NCBI GenBank assembly: GCA_024639905.1
Contig: JAHEGE010000008.1
Coordinates: forward strand, 227,099-291,098
Direction: 5' to 3'
Source of the DNA: Gammaproteobacteria bacterium
GTDB lineage: Bacteria; Pseudomonadota; Gammaproteobacteria; Pseudomonadales; Pseudohongiellaceae
DNA length: 64,000 bases
The notes under the pieces were generated by a model, which saw only the letters and a list, made by a program, of their open reading frames with translations, was not told the DNA's origin and did not search any database. The position numbers were made by a program, and so were the translations under genes. Of the stretch, positions 1-10,400 are shown piece by piece. The stretch's first letter is position 1. Each line of letters starts with the position of its first letter.

Positions 1-318
1 TATCGCCTCGATATCAGACCATGCAGCGAATCGACCAAGCTTATCGAGGTCTCTAATAATTCGCAGGTCGATAAGCATCTCAGGCAGCAAATCGTGCAAA
101 TACTCCATGACGAATACAGACCGCGCGACGTCGGGAATCGATTCACAAAACTCATCTGCCTCGCTCTGCTCAGGCTGGAAGACGGTGAAATGCGCCTGTA
201 GGAAATTGATGTTAATAAGGCAGACGTCATCTTCGAAGGCGACGCCACCGTGGGCGAAGGCCGGCGCCGAGTTGAGGCACAAAGACAGGCTAAACAAGAC
301 TGTGATCAATCGATTCAA
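1..318 (-). CDS. Small secreted protein, C-terminus truncated by window edge (not in ORF track)
   Basis: Minus-strand reading from TTG at 318 (alternative GTG at 348) is open to the edge: LNRLITVLFSLSLCLNSAPAFAHGGVAFEDDVCLININFLQAHFTVFQPEQSEADEFCESIPDVARSVFVMEYLHDLLPEMLIDLRIIRD... Clear signal peptide ending AFA. Confidence 0.7.
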   Translation of the reverse strand, partial: MNRLITVLFSLSLCLNSAPAFAHGGVAFEDDVCLININFLQAHFTVFQPEQSEADEFCESIPDVARSVFVMEYLHDLLPEMLIDLRIIRDLDKLGRFAAWSDIEAI

Positions 319-374
319 GGGGTTCTCACTTGTTAGGTATTCATTCACTTGTGTGAAATGCAGGGTTAAGGCGT

Positions 375-1067
375 CTACCAGGGAATCGTAGCGCCGTCGT
401 AATTTAAAAACTCGCCGCTGCGCGCCGCGTCTAACGCCGTGATCACATCCAGCATCCCTGAAACGCTGGTCGACGCATCGATCAGCCCGTTCGGGCCGCC
501 CATGTCGGTACGGACCCAGCCTGGGTGTAGGGCGCAAGCTGAGAAACCCGCGTCGGCCAGGTCGATCGAGAGGCTTTTGACCACTGCGTTTAGCGCCGCC
601 TTGGAGCTGCGATAGACGTAAGCACCGCCGCGGCCATTATCACCGATCGAGCCCATCTTCGAGCTGACGAATGCGAGTGTCTTGTCGTTACCCTTACGTA
701 GGTTGGGCATTAATAGTTGTGTAAGCAACAGCGGCGTTACCGCATTGGTGTAAAACACCTGCGCCATGTCGTCGCCATCCACATTGCCGAGTTCTGCATC
801 GCGCGGGCCATACACCCCGGCGTTGGCGATAAGCACATCGATCGGTTCGTCGTTTAACAGGTCTACCGCTTCGCGCATCGATGCGGCGTCTACGACATCC
901 ATCTCGAGAAGCGACAGCCCTTGGCTGCTGAGTGCGAGCTGCGTGAGGTCACTGGCGGTGGCAATATCGCGACAGGTGGCAATGACGCGCTCACCGCGCG
1001 CGAGCAGCTGGCGGGTAAACTCCAGCCCGAGGCCGCGATTACAGCCGGTGATAAAATAAGTCGCCAT
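375..1067 (-). CDS. Short-chain dehydrogenase/reductase (SDR) family oxidoreductase
   Basis: MATYFITGCNRGLGLEFTRQLL (TGxxxGxG), NAG motif (LIANAGVYG), YxxxK (YVYRSSKAAL). AGGAG RBS 6 nt before ATG at 1067. Confidence 0.9.
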   Translation of the reverse strand: MATYFITGCNRGLGLEFTRQLLARGERVIATCRDIATASDLTQLALSSQGLSLLEMDVVDAASMREAVDLLNDEPIDVLIANAGVYGPRDAELGNVDGDDMAQVFYTNAVTPLLLTQLLMPNLRKGNDKTLAFVSSKMGSIGDNGRGGAYVYRSSKAALNAVVKSLSIDLADAGFSACALHPGWVRTDMGGPNGLIDASTSVSGMLDVITALDAARSGEFLNYDGATIPW

Positions 1068-1201
1068 GGGCATCTCCTGAATGTGCTGCTTCAACTGCGG
1101 GTCGCAGCTAACTTTGTAGCGGTTTTTGCTATACTGCAATGATACCGCAATCGAGCAAGCCCGTAGGGTCTGATAAGCCAAAAGAGGACAGAATTGACGC
1201 C

Positions 1202-3736
1202 ATGAGAGCAACTCCACTCACGGGCTCGGCCCTCTCGCCCCTCCTGTCGCCTGTCTTTTCGCCTGTCTCTTCGACCTCGGCGCTGCTATCACTGTCAGCG
1301 CTGCTCGCGCTTCTGCCACTGCCCCTCTCGGCGCAGACGGGCTCACCTGAGCAGATCACCGTCGTCGGCGTCGTGCCAGGCGGCGCCGGCATCGACCGCG
1401 CAAAGGTGCCTTATCCTATTCAGAGCGCGAGCGCAGACGAACTTGCGCAGGCAAGCAACGCCAGCCTGGCGGATTTTCTGCGCCGCGGCTTCGGCAGCGT
1501 GTCGCTTAACGATGCGCAGAACAACCCCTTGCAACCAGACCTGCAATACCGTGGCTTTACCGCTTCGCCACTTTTAGGGCTGGCTCAAGGCTTGAGCGTC
1601 TACCAGAACGGGGCTCGCATCAATGAGCCGTTAGGCGACTCGGTCAACTGGGATCTCATGCCGCAGTCGGCGATTGCCGGCGTTACTCTCGCCGGTGGCA
1701 CCAACCCGTTGTTCGGCCTCAATAGCCTCGGTGGCTCACTCGGAATCCAGATGAAGAACGGCTTCGATTTCACCGGCTCTCAAGTCGGCGTTCGTACCGG
1801 TTCGTTTGGCCGCACCACGGCATTCGCCGAAACTGGCGGCAACGCCGATGGCTTCGCCTACTACCTGAATATCGAGTCGTTCGAGGAAGACGGCTGGCGC
1901 GACCAGTCTGCGTCAGACGCGCTCAATGCCTACGCAAGCCTTGGCTGGCGCGGCGAACGCGGGCAGATCAATCTCGACCTACAAAAGGGCGACTCGGACC
2001 TGCGTGGCAATGGCGCCGCCCCGGTCGAACTGCTCGCACTGAATCGCGCCGCGGTCTTCACCGCGCCCGACATCACCGAGAACGACCTGCTCATGGCCGG
2101 CGTCGATTTCGCCTTCACCCTGTCCGAGCATCACAGCCTCAGCGGCACCTTGTTCAATCGCCGCAACACCACCGACGCCTTTAACGGCGATGGGTCGGAA
2201 TTCGGCGTGTGCAGCTTTGGCGGCGTAGCCACGTTAATCGAAGGGTTAAAAGACGACGACCTAGAAGAGTTAGGCCTCGACGATGACGACCTCTGCGACG
2301 ATCAGTTCGCCAGCGCGGACGCGCTCGAAGACTTCCTCAACGGCCTGGGCTCAGACGACGAGTTCAACCTCGAAGACTTCAGCGACCACCTGTCCGGCAC
2401 GGGCCTACTCAGCGACGAGGCGATTAACAATATCAGCCGCCGCACCCAGCGCAGCCGCGGCATTGACCTGCAATGGCGCAGCAGCGCGCCTCTGGCAGGG
2501 CGCGAGAATACGTTCATCCTTGGTGCGGGCTACTACCGCGGTCTTTCCGATTTCGATTCGGTGCTAGAGCTTTCGCGTCTTGACCCCCTTACCCGCGTCA
2601 CCACCGGACTCGGCACGGGCACCTTCGTCGATGCCGAAGCCACCTCCGTAACAACCGCGACGCGTTCGACAAGCTTGTACTTCACCAACGTATTGCAGGT
2701 GAGCGACAGTATCGCTCTAACGCTTTCGGCCCGCGCCAACGACACCGATGTCAGCCTGCTTGATCTCAGCGGCGTGCGCCCGGAGCTCAACGGCGAACAC
2801 CGATTCACGCGTATCAATCCCGCGCTCGGCATGACGTGGCAGGCACACACAGACCATGCGCTCTATGCGTCTTATAGCGAATCTTCGCGTGCACCAACGC
2901 CCATTGAGCTCGCCTGCAACGAAGGCGTGTTCGAAGTGGCACAGCGCTTCGCCCTCGAGCGCGGTGACGACCCCGACGACATCGACTTCGAATGCCGTCT
3001 GCCCAATGCCTTCCTCGCCGACCCGCCGTTAGAGCAGGTGGTTGCAAAGAACATTGAGCTTGGCGCGCGCGGGCAGATCCCGCTAAGCGCCTCTACCGCT
3101 CTGTTCTATGAGATCGGCGCCTTCAATACCGTCAATCGCGACGACATCCTCTTTCAGACGACCGGGCGCTCGACAGGGCTTTTCGCTAACGTCGACAAGA
3201 CGCGTCGCAGGGGATTCGAGAGCAAACTCTTTGGCCAAATTGGCGCGTTAGAATGGATGGCCGCTTTCAGTCATATCGAGGCGACCTTCGAGTCGGATTT
3301 CGCTGCGTTGAGCCCCAACCACGATTTCGCCGACGACGAGGGCGAGATTCACGTGCAAAGGGGTGACAGCATCCCAGGTATTCCTGAACAGCAGTTCAAA
3401 TTAGTCGCTGACTATGCCCTATCAGAACAGTGGCAACTCGGGGTTGATCTGCTTGCCAACTCAGGGCAAACCCTACGCGGGGATGAATCTAACCAGCTCA
3501 CCCCTACCGGCGGCTACGGCATCATCAACCTTCGCACGCGCTATCAATTGAGCGACGCAATCGAGTTCTACGCGCGTGTAGATAACCTGTTAGACCGGGA
3601 CTACGAGACGTTTGGCTTACTCGGCGAGGAGCCCGGTGAGGTGGACGTGCCGCTTATCAGCGACATGACCATCCCGCGATTCCTCGGCGCGGGTCAGCCG
3701 CGCGCGGCCTTCGTCGGACTGCGCGTCACCTTCTAG
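1202..3736 (+). CDS. TonB-dependent receptor
   Basis: Signal peptide, plug domain (DFLRRGFGSVSLNDAQNNPLQPDLQYRGF), beta-barrel with C-terminal aromatic (FVGLRVTF). Confidence 0.88.
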   Translation: MRATPLTGSALSPLLSPVFSPVSSTSALLSLSALLALLPLPLSAQTGSPEQITVVGVVPGGAGIDRAKVPYPIQSASADELAQASNASLADFLRRGFGSVSLNDAQNNPLQPDLQYRGFTASPLLGLAQGLSVYQNGARINEPLGDSVNWDLMPQSAIAGVTLAGGTNPLFGLNSLGGSLGIQMKNGFDFTGSQVGVRTGSFGRTTAFAETGGNADGFAYYLNIESFEEDGWRDQSASDALNAYASLGWRGERGQINLDLQKGDSDLRGNGAAPVELLALNRAAVFTAPDITENDLLMAGVDFAFTLSEHHSLSGTLFNRRNTTDAFNGDGSEFGVCSFGGVATLIEGLKDDDLEELGLDDDDLCDDQFASADALEDFLNGLGSDDEFNLEDFSDHLSGTGLLSDEAINNISRRTQRSRGIDLQWRSSAPLAGRENTFILGAGYYRGLSDFDSVLELSRLDPLTRVTTGLGTGTFVDAEATSVTTATRSTSLYFTNVLQVSDSIALTLSARANDTDVSLLDLSGVRPELNGEHRFTRINPALGMTWQAHTDHALYASYSESSRAPTPIELACNEGVFEVAQRFALERGDDPDDIDFECRLPNAFLADPPLEQVVAKNIELGARGQIPLSASTALFYEIGAFNTVNRDDILFQTTGRSTGLFANVDKTRRRGFESKLFGQIGALEWMAAFSHIEATFESDFAALSPNHDFADDEGEIHVQRGDSIPGIPEQQFKLVADYALSEQWQLGVDLLANSGQTLRGDESNQLTPTGGYGIINLRTRYQLSDAIEFYARVDNLLDRDYETFGLLGEEPGEVDVPLISDMTIPRFLGAGQPRAAFVGLRVTF

Positions 3737-3737
3737 G

Positions 3738-4775
3738 CTAGCGTTCGCGCAGGAAGTTGACCGCACGATCGGGAAAATCGGTGAACGCACCATCGATGCC
3801 GGCCTCGAAGAAGAACGCTTCGAGCATGGCCTCATAGCTGTCTGCCCATGCGGGCACCTGCCCCGCATCGGCACGGAATGTGTAAGGATGCACCTGCATG
3901 CCGCTGGCATGAGCAAGTGAGACCAGCTCGCTGATCTTGAGCTGCCCAGCAGGAGACTCGGGGTCTATTAATAGGCTTTTATCTGGCCCAAACCCGTCCG
4001 CGTAGGCACCGACCTGTGCCATGCCCTGCGCAGTAAACATCCACTGGTATTCCTCATCGTCGCCTACTAACTGCACGAGCTTCAGATCGACGCCTGCTGC
4101 CGGCAGGACCTCGTCGCGTAGGCGTTTCACTTCCTCCCAACTGAAGGTTTGTAAGAACACTTTGTGTTGCTTGCTGGTATAGCCGAAGGCTTTCAGGGCG
4201 GCGACTACGGCGGTTCCAAGATCTTTGCCTTCGGCAAGATGGAACTCCGGCGACTTTATTTCTGGGTAAATACCCACGTCTCGACCAGTCGAAAAGTTGA
4301 GGCCCTGAATCAGTTCCAACTCCTCGGCGAGGGTAGCGATACGGAAAGAGGATTTCCCCATGGGGAAGCGCGCGGCATAACCCTGTTGCCGCTTGCCATC
4401 GCGCGTGTAGGCGCCTTCGCTCGCCGCCAAACTGCGAATCTCTGCGAGCGTGAAGTCGATGGCATAGAAATGGCCGTCGGCACGTGCCCGATTGGGGAAT
4501 TTTTCCGCGACGTCGGTCGTGCGATCCAGCGTGATGTCATGGATAACGATGAGCTCATCGTCTTTCGTCATTACCACGTCTTGCTCGATATAGTCCGCGC
4601 CCATCGCATAGGCCATCGCCTTCGCCTCGAGGGTGTGTTCGGGCAGATAACCGCTGGCGCCGCGGTGGGCGACAACGACTTTGTCAGCTGCCTGCGCTGA
4701 AACTAACGGAGCGAGGAGAGATGCCATGAGGAAACCTCCGATAAGGGGCAGTGTGCGCCTGTGGGAAATCAGCAT
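3738..4775 (-). CDS. glpQ: Periplasmic glycerophosphodiester phosphodiesterase
   Basis: Signal peptide; VVAHRGASGYLPEHTLEAKAMAYAMGADYIEQDVVMTKDDELIVIHD, typical GDPD motifs. Confidence 0.93.
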   Translation of the reverse strand: MLISHRRTLPLIGGFLMASLLAPLVSAQAADKVVVAHRGASGYLPEHTLEAKAMAYAMGADYIEQDVVMTKDDELIVIHDITLDRTTDVAEKFPNRARADGHFYAIDFTLAEIRSLAASEGAYTRDGKRQQGYAARFPMGKSSFRIATLAEELELIQGLNFSTGRDVGIYPEIKSPEFHLAEGKDLGTAVVAALKAFGYTSKQHKVFLQTFSWEEVKRLRDEVLPAAGVDLKLVQLVGDDEEYQWMFTAQGMAQVGAYADGFGPDKSLLIDPESPAGQLKISELVSLAHASGMQVHPYTFRADAGQVPAWADSYEAMLEAFFFEAGIDGAFTDFPDRAVNFLRER

Positions 4776-4874
4776 AAAGGGAAACCTTTGGGTAACGAGT
4801 TAGTCTTCTATCGAGTTCAGAAGATAGACTAAGCTGGCGATCATGTCAGCAGTATGACGGCGATCATACGCAGT

Positions 4875-7301
4875 CTACGAGCCGAAGCGGTACCTTAGCA
4901 GGACCGCAAACGAGTCTACGATCTTGTCGCTCCAGGACCTCTCCAGCAGGTCTTGGAAAGTATTAAAGCTCGTGCTCGGCAGGTTGCTACCGCGGGTGTA
5001 CACCACGAAGAGATCCGAGAGCGGCGCGAGCTCCCAGCGGTAGCGGGCCTGGAAGGTCAAACGGCTAATGACGAAATCGTCAGAATCCGTATTGGGTTTA
5101 GTCACCGGTTGGAGGAAGGTCGTGTTTTGGGCATCAACCTGCCAGAAACGATCCTCGTAGGCTTTCAATGCAGTCCACTGCATGGTGAATCGGAGCTGCT
5201 GCCACGCCGAAATAAAATAGTTCATTTCTAAGCGCGGCGCCCACTGGTGAGATTCGAAACTCGTGTAGGCACCATCACCTTGGTGCACGAGCAGCGCCTC
5301 CCTGTCTGTGTAATCAAGACGCAGGTCTGTCGAGAACCGGTCCGTTGGTCGCCAGGTTACGCCACCGGTCATCTGGGTCGTGGCTGGCCCTAGCTCATCT
5401 TGGCCCAGGTTCAGGCCTATTCTTAGCGCCAGCGGCTCCGCAGGGTTGGTCTCGTAACCCAAGTTCAAGCCATAGCGGCCCTTTACCTTGAAGTCACCAG
5501 TGCCGCGGCCTAGCCGGTCGTCGATGCGCTGCGGAAAATAGCGGAAGCTAAAGTCGACAGTGTCGTTGTTGAGTAAGTTGTAACCGCGATTGAGAAACGC
5601 CCCCAGCCGAACGGGTTCGCCATCGGTATTCCACTGATTAGTTACAAACACGCTCGTCGTCCTTTGGCGCAGCCCAGGGACATCAGATTCGACATTAAAC
5701 ATGTTGTAGTCGAGGTTCATCTGGTCGTTGCGAGTAAGAAAGCCTAACTCGTTTATATCGAGTGAATCGTCTATATAGGTCGCTCGAAGGCCGTGCTGCA
5801 GGCCGCGGCGAGGACGGTATGTGACGTCGCCCAAAAAGCCGCTGCCGGTGTCCCCGTTCACATCGCTGTGCATGAATTGAGTATCAACCAAAAACTTATT
5901 GTCGGCGGAAAAATAGTGCATATCTACCGCTTGCGTCGTTGCGTCCAGCTCTGGATGAGAAAGGTTCGTTCCCATCCAACCGATAGCACGGCGCCCGCCG
6001 CTGCTAGTGTCTTCGTAAAGCAGTCTACCCACTGCAAAGTCTCGACCCACCGCGCTAATAGTCACCGGAGTGCCGTCATCTCGGGTGCCGCTAATCTGCG
6101 ACTCGTCCTCCGATGCCACCAGAGTGCCATAGCGCCAGTTGCCATTCTGCCCGGTCAGTTTCGCCGCACCTAACAGCTCGGAGGGACGACTGCGATCGGT
6201 CGCGACAACCGACACATCGTCCGGTATGTCGTAGATTGCGGCGCTGCCGATGCGGCGCGTGTTCAATAGCGAAATGGGACCACCAGGGCCGCCGCCATTA
6301 CTCCGCGGCGACGTAGTGAACACGTCTTGTCCCTCGAGAAAGAACACGCGGCGCTCAGGAAAGAAGACCTCGAACGCCGTTAGGTTGACGACCACGTCGT
6401 CGGCCTGCACGCTACCAAAATCAGGATTAAGCGTCGCCGAGACGAGAGAGTTGGAGGTGGGCCGCCAATACAGCTCGGTACCGACTTTATATTCCGCCTC
6501 CCCAGTTATCCCATCACGCACGCCCGAGACGAAGGGGTAATACGTGAGTTGGCGTCGCGGTTCGATATCGGAGAGTTCGTATTTTTCGAACGCGGAAAGA
6601 TATTGGTTAATCGTTCGCGGCAGCGGTGGGTTTGACCACGTCTCGCCCTGTAAATGACCTACTTGGCGCTCGAAATAAAACCCGAGTTTGCGCACATCAT
6701 CGACCTGCGGCAGCGCCATCATAGACCAAGGTATGTAGTACTCGGCGCTCCAGCCATTCTCTAGGGGCTGAGTCCGCGCGAGCCATGGGCCATCCCACTG
6801 TATATTGAGATTGCGCTCCGGCAGTATCGTCCCATCGGTTAGGGAATTGCCGAGGTTGATCCGCATGAGAAAACCGTACAACCCCTCGCCTGAGGCGTCG
6901 ATGGCCACGACGAAACCGTCGCGTTCCAAGCGCGTGTCGCGCGAGGTCATGCGCGCCATCAGGGTCTCTTTCGGTTGAAAGTTCATCGCGCTGAGATAGA
7001 TGCCGCGCTCAGTATAGAAAAACCGAATATGCGTTTCGTAGGGCGCGTCTTCGAGCGTATCGGGATCGATTACCTGCATGCCGTCGATGACCGGCAGGTC
7101 GGCCCACACGGCTTCGTCGATAAACCCGTCGATGGTGATATTCGCGACGTCTTGCTCGATGCGGGTAATCTGCGGCAAGGCCGCATTTTGTGCGAACAGC
7201 GAGGGGGCGAGAAGGCACAGCACTGCAACGAGTCCCGTTACCCATACTCGGTAGTGATTTACGACGCTTAGGTTTTCTAGGGAACGGGAGGGCGTTAGCA
7301 T
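4875..7301 (-). CDS. DUF5916-type outer-membrane-like protein with N-terminal carbohydrate-binding-like domain
   Basis: Signal peptide; ITIDGFIDEAVWADLPVIDGM, FFPERRVFFLEGQDVF, predicted barrel C-terminus (VLLRYRFGS). Confidence 0.8.
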   Translation of the reverse strand: MLTPSRSLENLSVVNHYRVWVTGLVAVLCLLAPSLFAQNAALPQITRIEQDVANITIDGFIDEAVWADLPVIDGMQVIDPDTLEDAPYETHIRFFYTERGIYLSAMNFQPKETLMARMTSRDTRLERDGFVVAIDASGEGLYGFLMRINLGNSLTDGTILPERNLNIQWDGPWLARTQPLENGWSAEYYIPWSMMALPQVDDVRKLGFYFERQVGHLQGETWSNPPLPRTINQYLSAFEKYELSDIEPRRQLTYYPFVSGVRDGITGEAEYKVGTELYWRPTSNSLVSATLNPDFGSVQADDVVVNLTAFEVFFPERRVFFLEGQDVFTTSPRSNGGGPGGPISLLNTRRIGSAAIYDIPDDVSVVATDRSRPSELLGAAKLTGQNGNWRYGTLVASEDESQISGTRDDGTPVTISAVGRDFAVGRLLYEDTSSGGRRAIGWMGTNLSHPELDATTQAVDMHYFSADNKFLVDTQFMHSDVNGDTGSGFLGDVTYRPRRGLQHGLRATYIDDSLDINELGFLTRNDQMNLDYNMFNVESDVPGLRQRTTSVFVTNQWNTDGEPVRLGAFLNRGYNLLNNDTVDFSFRYFPQRIDDRLGRGTGDFKVKGRYGLNLGYETNPAEPLALRIGLNLGQDELGPATTQMTGGVTWRPTDRFSTDLRLDYTDREALLVHQGDGAYTSFESHQWAPRLEMNYFISAWQQLRFTMQWTALKAYEDRFWQVDAQNTTFLQPVTKPNTDSDDFVISRLTFQARYRWELAPLSDLFVVYTRGSNLPSTSFNTFQDLLERSWSDKIVDSFAVLLRYRFGS

Positions 7302-7430
7302 GATTCTTTCTCGGGACTGCGCCTGATGGCCGCGCTCATAGGGAAAATTGACCGAGATCAAACCGCGGTTCATTCGCGTGAGTCTACAGCAATCGCCCCG
7401 CAGCATAGCCCAGCGCAACAATTCGTTGCA

Positions 7431-10400
7431 TTACTCGCGCGCCGTGAGCACTGCGGTCATTTCAAGGCGCTCTGCGGCGCGCAGCACTTCAATCACCACA
7501 CTGTCACCGACCGCGGCTGCGCGCAGCAGATTCGAGTAAGTTTGCAGATCACTTAACGCGGCGCCCGCAAACGACAACAAGATGTCACCCTCTTGAATCC
7601 CCGCCAGCGCCGCTGCGCTATTTGGGGTTACGCCACTCACCCGAACGCCCTCACCTTCATACCCGAAGTCCGGCAGAGTCCCGAGGCTAACGCGTCGGGC
7701 CCCCGTGCCCTGTGGCGCAACGACGACCGCCGCATTAACAAGCGTCACTCGCAGCGGCCCCTCATTCCCACCAAGGTAGCGCAGCGCCTCTTCAGACCAC
7801 GCGGCGACGTCAGACAGGCCCGCATAGTCGATCTCATCGGCGGTATCGCTAACGCGGTGGTAGTCACCATGCAGCCCCGAGAAGAGGTGTAGCGCGGGCA
7901 CACCCGCATTCAAGAAACTCACGTGATCGCTGCTGGCTAGCGCCTGAGTTGGGAATTCTGATTCGATACCCAGAGTAAAACCGATGCCTTGGGCCATAAA
8001 CGGCCATTCATAGGCGCTCTCGCTGCCGAACACTTGCAGCTTACGCCCGCCGAGCCGCCCGACTGCGTCGAGGTTTATCATCGCGTAGAACTCGGTTGAT
8101 CCAAGCCCATTGAGCGGGTTGTCGATGAAATAGCGCGATCCCAAAAGCCCCGACTCCTCGCCGCTGAAGGCGACCACCAGTATGGGCCGCGTCGGCGTGA
8201 AGGTGCGCCGCAGCGTTGCCGCGACTTCGATAAGCACAGCTACGCCCGAGGCATTGTCGTCCGCACCAGGATACGCGGTGCCGTTGGCGTTGAGACCTAA
8301 GTGATCGTAGTGGGCGCCGAACACGACAGGCGCGAGAGTTGGATCGCTGCCTGGAATCAAGCCAACGACATTGGTCAGACCTTGCCGGTCACCGTTCGCA
8401 AGCGTCGCCATCCAGCTTTGACGGTAGCTGCCACCCACTGCCTGTAAGCCGATGCGGCGGAATTGGTCTTCGATTAGGTCGGTGGCAGCGGCAATGCCGG
8501 CGCCGGTCGCGAGCGACGGTTTAACGATGCCCCGCCCGAGCAGCGCCGGCTGCGTGAGCGCCTCGATATGACGAGAGAGCTTTGCTGCGAGATAGCGCGG
8601 CGGCATCTCGGCCAGCGCCGCCACATCGGGCAGGCCTGCGAGCTGTGGCGCGTGATCTAATTCTGGATTCGTCCACTGCAAAGGCGAGGCGCTCGCGCTC
8701 CACACGCCCTTCACATCGTTCGTTGGCTCGTCGCCTGCGAAACTCAGGTAAGAGTATTTTCCATAATGCGGAAGTTTCTCGATCATGCCGGGCACGGCTT
8801 CGGGCTGATCGATATCGATAAACCCTAGGGCAAGCTCGGGCGCTTGCGGATGACGAGCGACAAAAACAGAACTGCGTTCGGCGTAATCCAGCACATTGCC
8901 CGCAAGCGTCAAGTCATCGCCCTCTGCAGCTAAAACCGAACGCATGGCACCCGGAGCGGCATCGAATCCCGCCGGCGCAAAGCGGTTATCTCGACCCAAA
9001 ATCCAGACGCTTGATGTCGTCGGCAAGGCATCAATCTCACTATCGAGAACAGTGGTCGCCGCGACGCCTGCGCCAAAGGACTCTGCCAACTCGCGCCAAT
9101 GATCGGTGACAACCGAGCCTTGGGAGGACGACGGCAATACAAAGGTCAGCGACGACGCGCCAAAAAGTTCGCCCACCGTCGGCGGCGTCTCCGCACGGTC
9201 GAGCCGACGGAATAAGTCGAAATACGGATCAACGACGACTGCCTCTAAACGCGAGTAGTCGTCGGCAACAAAGCCCTGCGCGCGCTGATCTATGGTCAGG
9301 TCGACAAGGGTTGGCGAAGCCTGCCCTGAATAATACAGCGCGGCCGTCACGGTAAACTCGAACGGCTCTTGCTCCTGAACCTGCGCAAAGTTAAGTCGCG
9401 CTTTATCGCCGCGCTCTTCGGCTACAGAAAGAGCAAGCTCTGGCGCCCCTCGCCGTTGCACCCATTGCGCGAAAAAGGGAGCTAAGTCGCGCTCTGCAAC
9501 GCGAGAGAAAATACGCTCAATATCGTCGAATGACGCACGCGTGAATTGCGCCTCTCGATAAAACACGCGAAGCCCTTCGAGAAAAAGAGCGTCACCGATC
9601 TCGAGTCGTAACATATGCCATAGCATAAGCGATTTGCCATAGCCTACAGCCTGGGTCGCCGCCGAGTTGCGCGACGTGAATTCGCTTAGTGGAAAATCGG
9701 CGCTAGCACTGACCGCATTCTTGTAACGCGCCAGCATGTCTTTCCGATAAGCAGGCCCGCCACCGTCGACTTCTTGAAACAGATGGTCAGCGAGATAGGC
9801 AGTCAGCCCCTCACTCCAATTGCCGGTCGCGTAGTCGGGATACACGCCATTGCCCCACCAATTGTGCAGAATTTCATGGGGATAGGAGGACGTTATGATG
9901 AACGGGAAGCGGATGATTTTCTCACCAAGCAGAGTGAAAGACGGCATGCCGTAACCGGTTTCCCAAAAATTCTCGACAAGCGCAAATTTCGTGAATGGAT
10001 AGGCACCAAGCAGGGGCTCGTAAAGGGCAAGATAGCGCTGAGTCGCATCCAGATACGTGGCCGCGAGATTAGCATCTGGCGACCGCAGTAGCGCGAGGAC
10101 ATCAACGCTCCTCGCATTATCGGTCGCGTCCAGCACGGACGTGTAGACCGCAGAGTATTCGGTAAACGCCGCGGCAATCAGGTAGACCTCTTCCATCGGC
10201 TGGTCGCTGCGCCAGACGTTTGGCGCGAGTCTCTCGCCTTGGCTTAGGCTACTCCAAGCGGCTGCCGACTCGGCGAACTCTACACTCAGCTCGAAGGTCA
10301 CGAGCGCGTCGCCAAATTCTGGGATCCACGCGCTGCCACGATTAAGATACACGCCGCGAGGATCGATGAGCCCCGAGGTCTCCGCGAAACTTTGAGAGTA

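Noticed and set aside
107-391. 94-aa plus-strand ORF
   Set aside because: Antisense to the signal-peptide CDS at 1-318; no RBS and low-complexity composition.
4164-4700. 178-aa ORF antisense to glpQ
   Set aside because: Mirror ORF of a high-GC coding region; glpQ on the other strand has full family motifs.
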